A stretch of DNA of 64,000 nt from an uncultured Moraxella sp. (GCF_945873075.1 NZ_CAMCBS010000009.1:16730-80729), one strand, 5' to 3'; shown: positions 17,494 through 30,440, numbered from the stretch's first letter. A program made the numbers and translations. The notes: generated by a model from the letters alone, not told the origin.

Positions 17494-18114
17494 ATGATGA
17501 ATCAATTAAGCGACTGGGTGCTACTGACGATGGATAAGCTTGGCTTATTTGGCGTAGCGCTGATGATGTTTTTGGAAAACGTGTTTCCGCCGATACCGTC
17601 CGAGCTGATTATGCCAGCAGCAGGGTTTGCGGCGGCGATGGGTCGCATGGAGCTGTTTTTGGTGATTATCGCAGGGACGATAGGCTCGGTGCTTGGGGCG
17701 TTGCCACTATACTATCTGGGCACGGTCTTTGACGAACAGCGACTATATACATTGACCGAAAAATACGGCAAATATCTACTGCTCAAGCCTGATGACATCA
17801 TCAATGCTCAAGCCTGGTTTGCCAAATATGGCAAATCGGTGATATTCTTTGGGCGGATGATACCTGCCATTCGCTCGCTGATTTCCATTCCTGCTGGGAT
17901 GGCTCGGATGCCGATGTTGCCATTTTTGACTTTGACTGCATTGGGCTCGGCGATTTGGACGACGATTTTGGCGTATGCAGGCTTTGTTCTTGGTGTCAAT
18001 TATCAAGAAGTCGCTGATTTTATCGCACCGATTAGCAGCGCTGTTGGCTGGACGGTAGGTGTGATTGTGCTGTTTGTGGTATTAATCCGATTAAAAAGTT
18101 TTTTGAGAAAATAA
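17494..18114 (+). CDS. DedA-family membrane protein
   Basis: LENVFPPIPSELIMPAAGF...FFGRMIPAIRSLISIPAGMARM is diagnostic of DedA. Confidence 0.9.
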   Translation: MMNQLSDWVLLTMDKLGLFGVALMMFLENVFPPIPSELIMPAAGFAAAMGRMELFLVIIAGTIGSVLGALPLYYLGTVFDEQRLYTLTEKYGKYLLLKPDDIINAQAWFAKYGKSVIFFGRMIPAIRSLISIPAGMARMPMLPFLTLTALGSAIWTTILAYAGFVLGVNYQEVADFIAPISSAVGWTVGVIVLFVVLIRLKSFLRK

Positions 18115-18939
18115 ATGAACCAAGCTGCCCAACTTCCCCACACACCCCGCCCAAAGATTGTCTTTTTTGACATCGATGACACCTTGTACATCAAAGATAC
18201 CAACCATGTGCCGCCATCTGTCGCCCCTGCCCTAAAAGCACTCAAAGCCACAGGCACACTCATCGCCATCGCATCAGGTCGCAGTCTAGGGGTGATACCG
18301 CCCGTGGTACGCACGCTGATTGATGATGTTGGCATTGAGCTACTACTGACCATCAATGGCGGGTATAATCTATGGCAAGGCAAGCCTTTTCTTGATTTCC
18401 CCTTAGCCACGGACAAGGTGCGTACCATCATTCAGACGCTCGATGCTGACGGTATCGGGCACGCCTGCATGACGCATGACACCATCTATGCGATGCGTGA
18501 TACGCCAAATCTGCGTACGGCATTGGCATCACTGCACATTCCTTATCGGTTTGTGTCGCATGATGATTTTGATGACACCCAAGCGGTGTATCAGATTTTG
18601 GCGTTTTATGCCGATGGCAAATACACGCCTGCACTGCCACCACAGACCAAGACAGTACGCTGGCATCAGGTTGCTGTCGATGTGCTTGATAGTGATGGTT
18701 CAAAGGCTCGTGCCATCGCACGAGTGCTTGATAAGCTTGGTATTGATGCCAAAGATGCCTGCGCATTTGGCGATGGGCTCAATGATGTTGAGATGCATAA
18801 GCTGGTCGGCACAGCGATTGCGATGGGTAATGCCCATGATGAGCTCAAACGCCACGCCGATATCGTCTGCCTACGCCATGATGAAGATGGCATCGCCAAG
18901 ATTTTGGGCAAGCTTGGCTGGATTGATGCTATTTTATAA
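18115..18939 (+). CDS. HAD-superfamily (Cof-type) hydrolase
   Basis: IVFFDIDDTLYIKD ... GDGLNDVEMHKLVGTAIAMGNAHDELK. Confidence 0.9.
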   Translation: MNQAAQLPHTPRPKIVFFDIDDTLYIKDTNHVPPSVAPALKALKATGTLIAIASGRSLGVIPPVVRTLIDDVGIELLLTINGGYNLWQGKPFLDFPLATDKVRTIIQTLDADGIGHACMTHDTIYAMRDTPNLRTALASLHIPYRFVSHDDFDDTQAVYQILAFYADGKYTPALPPQTKTVRWHQVAVDVLDSDGSKARAIARVLDKLGIDAKDACAFGDGLNDVEMHKLVGTAIAMGNAHDELKRHADIVCLRHDEDGIAKILGKLGWIDAIL

Positions 18940-19118
18940 ATAAGCTTATTAAGAGAATTGTAAAAATTAGCATCTGCCATTAGGCTAGTTTGAATGAATG
19001 TTTAAGAAATTTGCCACAAAATTTGACAATATCATCACGCCCAATTTGCTATCATCACCCACAGTGCAATCCGCCTTCTAAGCCATATTTCAAGCCACTT
19101 TCCAAGCCGTCTTTAGCT

Positions 19119-19949
19119 ATGCCAAAATCCATCATCCTACTACTGAGTATCCTTGCCCTGACAGGCTGTGCGACCACGCCATATTATCCCATTGACCGCA
19201 CGACTTATCATGCCATCGGACAATCCGAACGCATCGAATACATTATCCTACACTATACCGCCGAAGATTATGATGGCTCGGTCAATGTCCTAACCCAAGG
19301 GCGGGTCAGTAGCCACTATCTCATCCCTGATGGCGATGATGATAAGATATATCAACTGGTGGCTGATGATAAGCGAGCATGGCACGCAGGTGTCAGTAGC
19401 TTTGGTGGCAAATCATCACTCAATGACATCTCGCTGGGTATCGAAATCGTCAGTGATGGCATCACAGGCAACTATACAGGCTATCGCCCTTATGATGGCT
19501 ATGTCGATTATACACCCAAACAAATCGCCCAAACCGCCCAATTACTCAAAGAACTCAGTGTCAAATACGCCATTGACCCCACACGTATTCTTGGGCATTC
19601 TGACATCGCCCCGAACCGCAAAATCGACCCCGGCGCCAAATTCCCTTGGGAGTATCTATATCGCCATCATGGTATCGGCGCATGGTATGATGAAGCCGAC
19701 AAGCAGGCGTTTTTGGCGATGATGGATGGCGAAACGGATTTTAATCAGCCCGAGATGATTACGCAAATCAAATCGGCATTGCGTCGTTATGGCTACACCG
19801 TCAATGACACCGCCGAATGGGATAGACCGAGCCAAAATGTCATCTATGCCTTTCAGCTACACTTTCGCCCAAAACAGCCCACAGGCCTGATGGATGCTGA
19901 GACTTGGGCAATTTTACAAGCCTTGAACAAAAAATATCGCCCAAGCTGA
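19119..19949 (+). CDS. N-acetylmuramoyl-L-alanine amidase, lipoprotein (AmiD-like)
   Basis: MPKSIILLLSILALTGC lipobox; amidase_2 motifs YIILHYTAEDYDGS, ILGHSDIAPNRKIDPGAKFPW; C-terminal peptidoglycan-binding-like region. Confidence 0.9.
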   Translation: MPKSIILLLSILALTGCATTPYYPIDRTTYHAIGQSERIEYIILHYTAEDYDGSVNVLTQGRVSSHYLIPDGDDDKIYQLVADDKRAWHAGVSSFGGKSSLNDISLGIEIVSDGITGNYTGYRPYDGYVDYTPKQIAQTAQLLKELSVKYAIDPTRILGHSDIAPNRKIDPGAKFPWEYLYRHHGIGAWYDEADKQAFLAMMDGETDFNQPEMITQIKSALRRYGYTVNDTAEWDRPSQNVIYAFQLHFRPKQPTGLMDAETWAILQALNKKYRPS

Positions 19950-19986
19950 CTTGAGCGATATTAATCATATCAATCATATCAATCAC

Positions 19987-20940
19987 TTAGCTACGCTGAT
20001 GAATCAATGCCAACGCATGATCAAGTAGTCCAAAGATGGTGCGGTGCTTGTCGCTGTCATCATCAAGCGTTGGGTTGAACTCAGTGATTTCAAACAATTT
20101 GACATTATCCAACATCAACACACGATCAAAAATCCGTCTGACTTCATCAGCTTGATAGCCATCAGGCTCAGGCGTACCTGTGGCAGGAATCAGCGTATCA
20201 TCGAGTGCATCGACATCAAAACTGACATAAACCGCATCTAGTCCTGCAAGCTTGTCAATCATCGCATCCAATATCACATCCAGTGATTGGCGATCGCCGC
20301 CGGCAATCGGCGTGCCTTTGGCAGAATAAGCAAACATCTGATGCTCTGTAATCAAATGCGCTTCAGGTGGCTCAAAGCTACGCAATCCCAAAAAGAACAC
20401 ATCGCTTGGCAAGATACCATCATGGCTTGAGAGTGATTTCAGCTTATGCCAATAATCTGCCGCCGTCTCATCAAGCGTGTTGATTTGGCAATCGACGTTA
20501 TCGAGTCTCAATGCTGTCGCTAGTGGCATCCCGTGCATATTGCCCGATGGCGTGGTCAATGCCGAATGTAAATCAGCGTGCGCATCAATCCATACCACGC
20601 CGATACGCTGATCACGATGATGATTCATAAACGCTGCCAAATTGCCAATGGCATTAGAATGATCACCGCTGATGATGACGGGAAAAGATTGACCATCCAT
20701 CTGCTGTAGGCGCTCACCCACCTGCGGCACGAGCGTCTGTTCAAAAAACGGCAACAGAGTTTCGATATATTTCGCCGATGGATGAGCAGGCGCAAGCTTA
20801 TCATGCTTGGCATAAATCTTGTGTACAGGCGCACTCGGATAATGCATTTCACAATGCTCGGATAACATCGCCACGCCATGCGTCGTGCCGTGTTTGCCTG
20901 CGCCAATGTCAGAATAAATTTCAATAAACTCAATCGTCAT
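19987..20940 (-). CDS. Arginase/agmatinase family (arginase)
   Basis: GDHSNAIGN, VVWIDAHADLHS, VSFDVDALD motifs. Confidence 0.88.
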   Translation of the reverse strand: MTIEFIEIYSDIGAGKHGTTHGVAMLSEHCEMHYPSAPVHKIYAKHDKLAPAHPSAKYIETLLPFFEQTLVPQVGERLQQMDGQSFPVIISGDHSNAIGNLAAFMNHHRDQRIGVVWIDAHADLHSALTTPSGNMHGMPLATALRLDNVDCQINTLDETAADYWHKLKSLSSHDGILPSDVFFLGLRSFEPPEAHLITEHQMFAYSAKGTPIAGGDRQSLDVILDAMIDKLAGLDAVYVSFDVDALDDTLIPATGTPEPDGYQADEVRRIFDRVLMLDNVKLFEITEFNPTLDDDSDKHRTIFGLLDHALALIHQRS

Positions 20941-21117
20941 GCAAATGTGTCCCTATTTGTCCGTTCGATGGGTGAGTTGAATAGACAAGTTAGTATAGCA
21001 CCGAACGCCATCACGATTTGCAAAAAATCCCAATGGCTTATTCGGTGTTTGTCATAAATTTGCATGATAAGTATGTCAATATCGCATCACATTGTCATAC
21101 TTCATGTGATATACGCA

Positions 21118-22209
21118 TTAAGCGGTATAATTGGTCGGATCTTTGGTGTCACAAGGGGTGGTAACTTCAGCAAAAAACGCCGCCTGTACCGATGCTTTGG
21201 CGTGTGCCCAATACGCAAACTGCTGACAAGTCGTCTCAAGATCGCCAAGCCATGTAGGGATATTGCCTTTCATCCGCCCAAAACGCTGATGCGGTAGCGT
21301 CTGCATCTGCTTGGCAGTCTCGATGGCAAGTAGCGCACCTGCTCGATCATTGCACACGAGCGCCATATCACAGCCAGCATCAATCGCCGCCCGCACGCGA
21401 GCATCCACCCCGCCTGCAACATGAGCAGCTTTCATGTTAAGATCATCCGAAAATAGCACCCCATCAAAGCCAAGCTTCTCACGGATAATCTCATGAATCC
21501 ACACGCTTGAGAACCCCGCAGGCTTATCATCCACTTGACTAAAAATCACGTGCGCCGGCATCAAAGCATCAAGCTTATCCAGTGTTTTGACAAAGGTTTG
21601 GGTATCAAAATTAAAAATCTCATCAAAACTGCGCTCATCAATGGCATCCGCCACATGAGAATCAGGCGCAATCGAGCCATGCCCCGGGAAATGCTTGCCC
21701 GTCGTCGCCATGCCAGCATCTTTCATCCCATCCATAAAGCGTGCCGACAGTGCCACGATCGCATCAGGCTTGGCATGAAACGCACGATCACCAATCACTA
21801 GGCTGACTCCATTAATATCAAGTACAGGCGCAAAGCTAAAATCCACACCCACCGCCAGCACTTCTGCCGCCATCAGATAGCCACAGTCATAAGCAAGCTG
21901 ACACGCCTTATCAGCATCGATGTCATACAGCTCGCCCAGTCGCCCCATCGCAGGCAATGGCGAAAAGCCTGTGCGAAACCGTGCCACACGGCCGCCTTCT
22001 TGGTCCACCGCAATCAGCACATCAGGATTGGCGGCACGCATCGCATCGGTCAAGGCACGCACCTGCTCAGGGCTTTCGACATTGCGTGCAAATAAAATCA
22101 TCCCGCCCACTTCAGGATTGGCAAGTAATGCCACATCGCTGTCATCGAGCACCTTGCCTGCCACATCCGCCATGATAATGCCTGTTGCCATAGTTTTCGC
22201 CTTATTCAA
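21118..22209 (-). CDS. nagZ: Beta-N-acetylhexosaminidase NagZ
   Basis: VDQEGGRVARFRTGFSPLPAMG, GKHFPGHGSIAPDSH, FSDDLNMKAA. Confidence 0.95.
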   Translation of the reverse strand: MNKAKTMATGIIMADVAGKVLDDSDVALLANPEVGGMILFARNVESPEQVRALTDAMRAANPDVLIAVDQEGGRVARFRTGFSPLPAMGRLGELYDIDADKACQLAYDCGYLMAAEVLAVGVDFSFAPVLDINGVSLVIGDRAFHAKPDAIVALSARFMDGMKDAGMATTGKHFPGHGSIAPDSHVADAIDERSFDEIFNFDTQTFVKTLDKLDALMPAHVIFSQVDDKPAGFSSVWIHEIIREKLGFDGVLFSDDLNMKAAHVAGGVDARVRAAIDAGCDMALVCNDRAGALLAIETAKQMQTLPHQRFGRMKGNIPTWLGDLETTCQQFAYWAHAKASVQAAFFAEVTTPCDTKDPTNYTA

Positions 22210-22512
22210 GTGATTTTGTTGGATAAATAGCTTATTATGCCATGAATTGCCAAGATTTTTTAGTGCTGATTTGTTGCCGAATCATCCGTGATGGCGATTT
22301 TCCACTACTTACCAGCTTGCCTTAGCTAATGACTTATGACACTTTGGCTTGTCATCATGCCTTGCTTAATTCTTGCAAAAATCACCAAAACTTGCCCAAG
22401 TGTAACCCACCACCCAATTCCATCTACAAAAACTCTCATGAATGCAAAAAATATTTGGGAAAATTGTGCTAATATAGACAGACCCATTGATAACAATAGT
22501 TAGGATAATCTT

Positions 22513-24693
22513 ATGTCAAAACGCCAATATTTGCTTTCAGGCATCGCCACTGCGGTTGCAGGCGTTATTTTTGCCCAAAGTTATGTGACAGTTGCCAGCG
22601 CCGCTGACCAAGCCGCCTTTGAGCCGACACCAGCTCAGCGCATCACCGCGCGCCAAGTTGCCCTACTGCTCGACCGTGCGCACTATGTCGATGCTCGCAT
22701 GGATGCACAGATGAGCCAGAAGATTTTGGCAATGTATTTTGATAAGCTTGATCCAAGCCGTACGCTATTTTTGCAGTCCGACATTGACGAATTTACCGCC
22801 AAATATGGCAATAACTACGCTCAGCGTCTGTTGCGTGGCGATTTGAGCGCAGGCATTGAGATTTTTGAGCGTTATCGCACTCGCTCAAATGAGTATTATG
22901 ACTTTGCCAAAGCATTTTTGGCAAAACCCGTCAATCTCAACACCGATCAAAGCATCGTCATCGATCGTGAAGATGCGCCACGCTTTACCAGCACCGCCGA
23001 ACAGCGCACTTATTGGCAAAATCAGCTGACCTATTCACTCATCAATTTGACCATCAGCCAAGAAGATGACAAGGCAAAAGACCAAGCATTTTTGAATAAT
23101 CCTGATCTGTCTCGTGGTCAAGATTTGGTCAAGGCAGAATCTCGCACGCCAACTGAGATTCTGCAAAATCGCCTAAACCGCCAACAAGAACAATTAGCTC
23201 GCCTAAAAAATGATGAAATCATGGAATACATCCTTGATTCGGCGACGCTGACTTATGATCCGCACAGTAACTACTTTGCCCCTGTGCAAGCGCAAGATAT
23301 GCAGATCCAAAGCAGCCTACAGCTTGAAGGTATTGGCGTCTCTATCCGTCCCGACCGCAAAAATCCTGACTACATCCGCATCATCAGCCTAGTCGATGGT
23401 GGCCCTGCTGCCAAGTCAGGACAGGTGCGTGCCAATGATTTGATCATCGGCGTCGCCCAAGATGGTGAGCCGATGGTCGATACGGTCGGCTATACCACTC
23501 GTGAGATCGTCGCGCTGATTCGTGGTAAGCGTGGCACGAATGTCACCGTCAAGGTCAAACAGCCTAACACGCCCGATTCACAAGCTCGCACCGTGACGCT
23601 CACCCGTGATGTCATTCAACAAGAAGAGTCGGGCGTACAGCACCGAGTGATCGAGATACCATATGAAGGCGGCACCAAGCGTGTGGGCGTGCTTGAGATT
23701 CCATCATTTTATCTGAATTTCCAAGCTCGCCGAGAAGGGCTGGATGCCAGCCAATATCGCAGCGTCAGCAATGACACCGAAAAAGCCCTAAAAGACCTCA
23801 CCGCCCAAGGCATCGATGGCCTGGTGGTGGATTTGCGTAACAACCCGGGCGGCTCGCTCGATGAAGTGGCAAAGATGCTTGGCTTTTTTGTCAAAGAAGG
23901 CCCGCTTGTACAGATCCGTGACAACCGTGGCAATGTCCGAGTGTATCGTGATGGCGATGGTGGCAAGCAGCTGTATAATGGCGATATGGCGGTGCTTGTC
24001 AATCTTGGTTCGGCATCTGCCAGTGAGATTTTTGCTGCCGCTATCCAAGATTATGGACTCGGACTTATCGTCGGTAGTACCACCACAGGCAAAGGCTCAG
24101 CCCAAGCACAGCGTGATGATCTAGCGCTTGGTTCAATGACCATCACCCAAAACAAATTCTACCGTATCAATGGTGGCAGTACGCAGAACAAAGGCGTCGT
24201 CCCTGATGTCGAGCTTGTCAATATCTATCAAGGCGTAGAATTTGGCGAACGAGAATACAAGAATCCACTGCCTTGGGATACCATCGACTCGACCAACTAT
24301 GTCGCAGCCGGCAAATATTCTAAGGCGCTGATTGACACACTTCAAGCACAGTCAAAGGCTCGCCAAGCCAAAGATCCGCAGTTTGTTTTCTTAAATAAAC
24401 TCAATGACATTCGTGCGCTTGATGATGACAAAAAACCTGCCGAAGTAAGCCTGGATAAACGCCGCGCCAAGCTAACTTCGATCGAAAATCAGACCTTGGC
24501 GGCCGAAAATACTCGCCGTCAAGCCACTGGCGAAGCACCTTATACTGATTGGTCCACTTATCAAGCCAGTCTTGATGCCATCAGTGAAGAGCGTGGTGCA
24601 ATGAAAGAAAATGAACGCCCTAAGCTGCCCGAGAGCGAAGCCTATGTGCTTGAAACTGCTCGCTTGATGTTTGATGCCAAAAAAGCACAATAA
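22513..24693 (+). CDS. prc: Carboxy-terminal (tail-specific) processing protease
   Basis: PDZ and S41 protease domains (GLVVDLRNNPGGSLDEVAKMLG, VNLGSASASEIFAAAIQDYG); signal peptide. Confidence 0.95.
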   Translation: MSKRQYLLSGIATAVAGVIFAQSYVTVASAADQAAFEPTPAQRITARQVALLLDRAHYVDARMDAQMSQKILAMYFDKLDPSRTLFLQSDIDEFTAKYGNNYAQRLLRGDLSAGIEIFERYRTRSNEYYDFAKAFLAKPVNLNTDQSIVIDREDAPRFTSTAEQRTYWQNQLTYSLINLTISQEDDKAKDQAFLNNPDLSRGQDLVKAESRTPTEILQNRLNRQQEQLARLKNDEIMEYILDSATLTYDPHSNYFAPVQAQDMQIQSSLQLEGIGVSIRPDRKNPDYIRIISLVDGGPAAKSGQVRANDLIIGVAQDGEPMVDTVGYTTREIVALIRGKRGTNVTVKVKQPNTPDSQARTVTLTRDVIQQEESGVQHRVIEIPYEGGTKRVGVLEIPSFYLNFQARREGLDASQYRSVSNDTEKALKDLTAQGIDGLVVDLRNNPGGSLDEVAKMLGFFVKEGPLVQIRDNRGNVRVYRDGDGGKQLYNGDMAVLVNLGSASASEIFAAAIQDYGLGLIVGSTTTGKGSAQAQRDDLALGSMTITQNKFYRINGGSTQNKGVVPDVELVNIYQGVEFGEREYKNPLPWDTIDSTNYVAAGKYSKALIDTLQAQSKARQAKDPQFVFLNKLNDIRALDDDKKPAEVSLDKRRAKLTSIENQTLAAENTRRQATGEAPYTDWSTYQASLDAISEERGAMKENERPKLPESEAYVLETARLMFDAKKAQ

Positions 24694-24718
24694 CACAGCA
24701 CGCCGATAGCAGACAACA

Positions 24719-24750
24719 AAGCCACGATATTTATACATATCGTGGCTTTT
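24719..24750. terminator. Terminator after prc
   Basis: AGCCACGATATTTATACATATCGTGGCTTTTG. Confidence 0.7.
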
Positions 24751-24805
24751 GTTTATTGTCGTGCTTGTTATCGTATTTGATATCAGCAGTCTTAACAGCG
24801 GACAA

Positions 24806-26158
24806 TCAGCGCATGGTTACAAACTCTTCTGCACCTGTTGGATGGATAGCGACAGTATTATCAAAATCTGCTTTGGTTGCGCCCATCTTGATTGCCACGC
24901 CAAAGCCTTGAATCATCTCATCGACACCAAAGCCAATGCCGTGCAGTCCGATGATTTTCTCATCATCACCAAGACAAACTAGCTTCATACGGCAAGGCTC
25001 ACGATGTGCTGTGATGGCACTATACATCGGCGTGAAGTTTGAGCGATAGACCTTGATGGCATCATCGCCATATTTTGCCCGAGCGTCCGCTTCACTCATG
25101 CCAATCGTACCAATCGGCGGATGGCTAAACATCACCGTCGGTATGAGCGAATAATCCAGTTTTTCGTTCGGTTTATTATTAAACAGTCGCTCAGACAGAC
25201 GGCGACCTGCCGCCACCGCCACAGGGGTTAGCTCGATACCGCCTGCGATGATATCACCCACTGCATAGATGCCATCGACCGATGTGTTTTGGTATTCATC
25301 GACGATGATTTGCCCACGCTCATTCATCGCTACGCCAACTTCTGCAAGCCCGATACCATCGGTGGCAGGCGTACGCCCAATCGCCCAAATCACGCAGTCC
25401 ACCACAAGACTTGCCCCATCCGCCATCATGATGGTGATGCTACCGTCATCGTTTTTGGTCAGTGATTGCGGATTGGCTTGGGTGTGTAGCTCGATACCAT
25501 CTTTTTTCATCACATCAACCAGTACATCGACGATATCAGCATCAAATTTACGCAGCGGCTTATCACCACGCACCACCAGATGCGTCTTTGCCCCAAGACT
25601 ATTGACCACACCTGCCATCTCTACAGCGATATAGCCTGCACCGACGATGGCGATACGCTGTGGCAATTCGGTCAATTCAAAAAATCCATCCGAATCAATA
25701 CCAAGCTCAGCGCCTGTGATATCAGGACGGCTTGGGCGACCACCTGTCGCAATCAAGATATGCTCAGCCGTGATACGCTCGCCACCAACTTCGATGGTAT
25801 TTTTGTCAATCAACTTGGCAAAGCCTGTGATGACATCCACCGAATTTTTGGCAAAGACATTTTGATAAGACTGATGAATACGCCCGATATACGCTTGGCG
25901 ATTGGCAATCAAAGTTTGAAAATCAAAGCGATTCACCGTCACATCAAAGCCATAATCAGGTGCGTATTTATGAATCGCATCAGCAATATGCGCCCCATAC
26001 CACATTACTTTTTTGGGGACACAGCCGATATTGACGCAAGTGCCGCCGATGTGCTTGGCTTCGATGATGGCGCATTTTTTGCCATAGCTGGCTGCACGGT
26101 TGATGGATGCGATACCGCCACTACCGCCACCGATGGCGATATAGTCATAATGTTTCAT
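24806..26158 (-). CDS. gor: Glutathione-disulfide reductase
   Basis: [44 protein letters not shown]-terminal [15 protein letters not shown]. Confidence 0.95.
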   Translation of the reverse strand: MKHYDYIAIGGGSGGIASINRAASYGKKCAIIEAKHIGGTCVNIGCVPKKVMWYGAHIADAIHKYAPDYGFDVTVNRFDFQTLIANRQAYIGRIHQSYQNVFAKNSVDVITGFAKLIDKNTIEVGGERITAEHILIATGGRPSRPDITGAELGIDSDGFFELTELPQRIAIVGAGYIAVEMAGVVNSLGAKTHLVVRGDKPLRKFDADIVDVLVDVMKKDGIELHTQANPQSLTKNDDGSITIMMADGASLVVDCVIWAIGRTPATDGIGLAEVGVAMNERGQIIVDEYQNTSVDGIYAVGDIIAGGIELTPVAVAAGRRLSERLFNNKPNEKLDYSLIPTVMFSHPPIGTIGMSEADARAKYGDDAIKVYRSNFTPMYSAITAHREPCRMKLVCLGDDEKIIGLHGIGFGVDEMIQGFGVAIKMGATKADFDNTVAIHPTGAEEFVTMR

Positions 26159-26257
26159 GGTTATCCTTGGGTTGTTAATCAATCAAACAGCAAAAACTGC
26201 CTGCTGATATCTATGATGGCATCACCTTTATCAGTTTGCAAGTTTTTTGGTGCAAAA

Positions 26258-26288
26258 AAACAGCCACCCTGTAGGATGACTGTTTTGG
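26258..26288 (-). terminator. Terminator after ilvC
   Basis: AAACAGCCACCCTGTAGGATGACTGTTTT inverted repeat with flanking A/T runs. Confidence 0.6.
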
Positions 26289-26307
26289 ACAAATTAGAAC
26301 CGAGAAA

Positions 26308-27384
<1,077 letters not shown>

Positions 27385-27445
27385 TTACGGTGTATAAAGT
27401 ATAAATACACCAACAAGTTAAAATCAAACGATTCATTGATAAAAC

Positions 27446-27835
27446 TCACCAAAGAATTTTTGCATCAAATTGATAAATTTTATCATCTTTACTAATCAAT
27501 GTCAGTCCTTCGCTGATGGCTTGGGCAACCAACATTCGATCAAACGGATCAGCGTGTATTTGTGGCAATTCACCTGCCAATCTTGCATGAGCGGTAGTTA
27601 TGGATAATACATCAAAACTATTACTCATCGCCAAATGCTCAAAATCATCAATCATCAGCTTGGCAATTGGCAATTTGCCTTTGTGGTATTTAATACTCAT
27701 TTCCCACAAATTTATCGCACTGACAAAAATTTGGTTATGGGGATTTTCAATTGTTTGACGGACAGCTTCAGATAACTGCTTTGGATTTTGCCACCACCAA
27801 ATCAATACATGGGTATCTAGCAAATAGCCGTTCAT
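27446..27835 (-). CDS. PIN-domain toxin (VapC-like)
   Basis: MNGYLLDTHVLIWWWQNPKQLSEAVRQTIENPHNQIFVSAINLWEMSIKYHKGKL...HADPFDRMLVAQA. Confidence 0.9.
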   Translation of the reverse strand: MNGYLLDTHVLIWWWQNPKQLSEAVRQTIENPHNQIFVSAINLWEMSIKYHKGKLPIAKLMIDDFEHLAMSNSFDVLSITTAHARLAGELPQIHADPFDRMLVAQAISEGLTLISKDDKIYQFDAKILW

Positions 27836-28104
27836 TGACTAAGCCCATACTCATCAGTATGATCGCCACGCCACCAAGCCAATTCTTCATCACTCATCGG
27901 CTCAAACCACACACTATCATCGGTTTGAGTATTCAGATGTGCCAATTGACCTGCCACTCTGGGTTTTAATCCTTGTGATTGCGGTAATTGTTGCGACAAA
28001 GGGCTGATATGCACCTGCCCATCTTTGATGACCATTTGCACTTGTTGCTCATTTTTGATGTATGCCTGCACAACAGGTGGCAAGCTTGCCAATTCCACAA
28101 TCAC
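27832..28104 (-). CDS. Antitoxin partner of the PIN toxin
   Basis: 90-aa ORF overlapping the PIN gene start by 4 nt (ATGA). Confidence 0.7.
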   Translation of the reverse strand: MIVELASLPPVVQAYIKNEQQVQMVIKDGQVHISPLSQQLPQSQGLKPRVAGQLAHLNTQTDDSVWFEPMSDEELAWWRGDHTDEYGLSQ

Positions 28105-28119
28105 AATTTGCTCCTTATC

Positions 28120-28635
28120 TTATAAAGATAAAGTCTTCTCACCACGAGCAATACCAATCACACCTGAGCGTACCACTTCTAGGATACGATCACGACCGAT
28201 GACATCAATAAAGCCATCCAGCTTACCGGCATCACCGGTGATCAAGATGGTGTAAAGATTTGGGGTGACATCGACGATTTGGGCACGGAAAATATCCGCC
28301 GTACGCTTGACTTCTTCACGGTGCGAGCCTGTAGCACGCACTTTGATCAGCATCAGCTCACGCTCGATTTGACTACCGCCACTAATTTCAGACAGGTTTT
28401 GCACCTTGACCACTTCGATCAACTTGTGTAGCTGTTTGGTGATTTGCTCAATCTTATCATTGGTAGTGATGGTCGTCAGCGTCAGACGAGAAATCGTCGG
28501 ATCGTCGGTTGCAGCGACATTGAGCGTATCAATGTTGTAGCCACGCTGTGAAAACAGACCAACCACACGAGATAGTGACCCTGCTTCGTTTTCCATCAAT
28601 ACAGAAATCAGATGTTTATGGACTTGATTTGACAT
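28120..28635 (-). CDS. ilvH: Acetolactate synthase small subunit
   Basis: HLISVLMENEAGSLSRVVGLFSQRGYNIDTLNVAATDDPTISRLTL. Confidence 0.95.
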   Translation of the reverse strand: MSNQVHKHLISVLMENEAGSLSRVVGLFSQRGYNIDTLNVAATDDPTISRLTLTTITTNDKIEQITKQLHKLIEVVKVQNLSEISGGSQIERELMLIKVRATGSHREEVKRTADIFRAQIVDVTPNLYTILITGDAGKLDGFIDVIGRDRILEVVRSGVIGIARGEKTLSL

Positions 28636-30440
28636 TAGGTGCGCTCCCCTTTTGATAGCCACATATCACGCATTGACTGGCCTGCCACTTGCATCGGATA
28701 GACATGCTCACTCTTATCGACATAGACATCGATAAATACAAGCTTATCATCCATCGCTAGCGCCGCTGCCAGCTCTTGTTCCATCGTCGCAGGGTTGGTA
28801 ATCTTGACACCCACATGACCATAGCTTTCGGCAAGCTTCACAAAATCAGGCAACGACTTCATATACGACTGTGCATGGCGTGCTTCGTATAGCATATCTT
28901 GCCACTGCTTGACCATGCCCAGTTGAGCGTTGTTTAGGTTTAGGATTTTTACAGGTAGATTGTATTGTAAGCAGGTTGACAGCTCTTGGATATTCATCTG
29001 AATCGAGCCTTCACCCGTGATACAGACGACTGTTTTTTCGGGACGAGCAAGCTTGGCCGCCATTGCATACGGCAAGCCGACACCCATCGTGCCTAGGCCA
29101 CCTGAATTCAGCCATTGGCGTGGTTCATCATATTTATAGTACAGTGCAGCGAACATTTGGTGCTGACCGACATCAGATGTGATGATGGCTTGACCTTTGG
29201 TTAGCTTATACAATGTCTCAACGACGTGCTGCGGCTTGATGGCGTGGATTTCAGCTTCCATATCATCAGCATCATAGTGTAGTCCGTGACGCTTACGCCA
29301 TTCGTTGATTTGTTGCCACCAGTCGTTCAGTGCGTGCTCATCGATACGCTTATCAGTTTCTTTGAGCAGTGATAACATCTCAGTCAGCACAAGCTTGACA
29401 TCACCGACGATTGGAATGTGTGCTGTGATGGTCTTTGAGATGCTTGCAGGATCGACATCGATATGGATGACGGTTGCATTTGGGCAGAATTTTTTGACAT
29501 TATTGGTCACACGGTCATCAAAGCGTGCACCAATCGCCAAAATCACATCCGCATGGTGCATGGTCATGTTGGCTTCATAAGTGCCATGCATACCCAGCAT
29601 ACCGATGAACTGCTCACCTGAACCTGGATACGCACCCAGACCCATCAAGGTATTGGTGACAGGCAGCTTAAGCATATCCGCTAATTGGCGTAATTCATCA
29701 CTGGCATTACCCAAAATCACACCGCCGCCTGAGTACAGTACTGGACGCTTGGCAGAAAGTAGGGTTTCGATGGCTTTTTTGATTTGACCGCCATGCCCTT
29801 TGTGTGTCGGTTGATATGAGCGCATCGCTACCGATTCAGGCATATGATAAGCGAATTTATCGCTTGGGTTGGTCATATCTTTTGGAATATCGACCACGAC
29901 AGGGCCTGGACGACCTGAGCCTGCGATGTAAAATGCTTTTTTGATGATTTCAGGGATTTCTTCGGCACTGCGTACTTGGAAGCTGTGCTTGACGATTGGG
30001 CGAGAGATACCCACCATGTCACACTCTTGGAAAGCATCATCACCGATGAGCGTGGTCGGTACCTGACCTGCTAGGATGACCATCGGGATAGAATCCATAT
30101 AAGCGGTAGCAATGGCGGTCACGGTATTGGTCGCACCTGGACCTGAAGTGGCGAGCACCACACCTGTCTTACCGGTGGTACGGCTATAGGCATCTGCCAT
30201 ATGACCTGCCGCCTGCTCATGGCGAACTAGGATATGCTCAATTTTATCTTGTTTGAAAAGGGCATCATAAATGTGCAGTACCGCACCGCCTGGATAGCCA
30301 AAAATGTACTCAACGCCTTCATCAATCAAGGCTTGAACCAACATCTCGCCACCAGACATCATCACCGTCTCACCACGGGCTAGGCGTTCTTGGGCTTCGT
30401 GAAAATGTGCAGTCGCATCTTTTTGGGTAATTTGCGTCAT
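28635..30440 (-). CDS. ilvI: Acetolactate synthase large subunit
   Basis: [32 protein letters not shown]-binding C-terminal domain; adjacent to ilvH. Confidence 0.95.
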   Translation of the reverse strand: MTQITQKDATAHFHEAQERLARGETVMMSGGEMLVQALIDEGVEYIFGYPGGAVLHIYDALFKQDKIEHILVRHEQAAGHMADAYSRTTGKTGVVLATSGPGATNTVTAIATAYMDSIPMVILAGQVPTTLIGDDAFQECDMVGISRPIVKHSFQVRSAEEIPEIIKKAFYIAGSGRPGPVVVDIPKDMTNPSDKFAYHMPESVAMRSYQPTHKGHGGQIKKAIETLLSAKRPVLYSGGGVILGNASDELRQLADMLKLPVTNTLMGLGAYPGSGEQFIGMLGMHGTYEANMTMHHADVILAIGARFDDRVTNNVKKFCPNATVIHIDVDPASISKTITAHIPIVGDVKLVLTEMLSLLKETDKRIDEHALNDWWQQINEWRKRHGLHYDADDMEAEIHAIKPQHVVETLYKLTKGQAIITSDVGQHQMFAALYYKYDEPRQWLNSGGLGTMGVGLPYAMAAKLARPEKTVVCITGEGSIQMNIQELSTCLQYNLPVKILNLNNAQLGMVKQWQDMLYEARHAQSYMKSLPDFVKLAESYGHVGVKITNPATMEQELAAALAMDDKLVFIDVYVDKSEHVYPMQVAGQSMRDMWLSKGERT

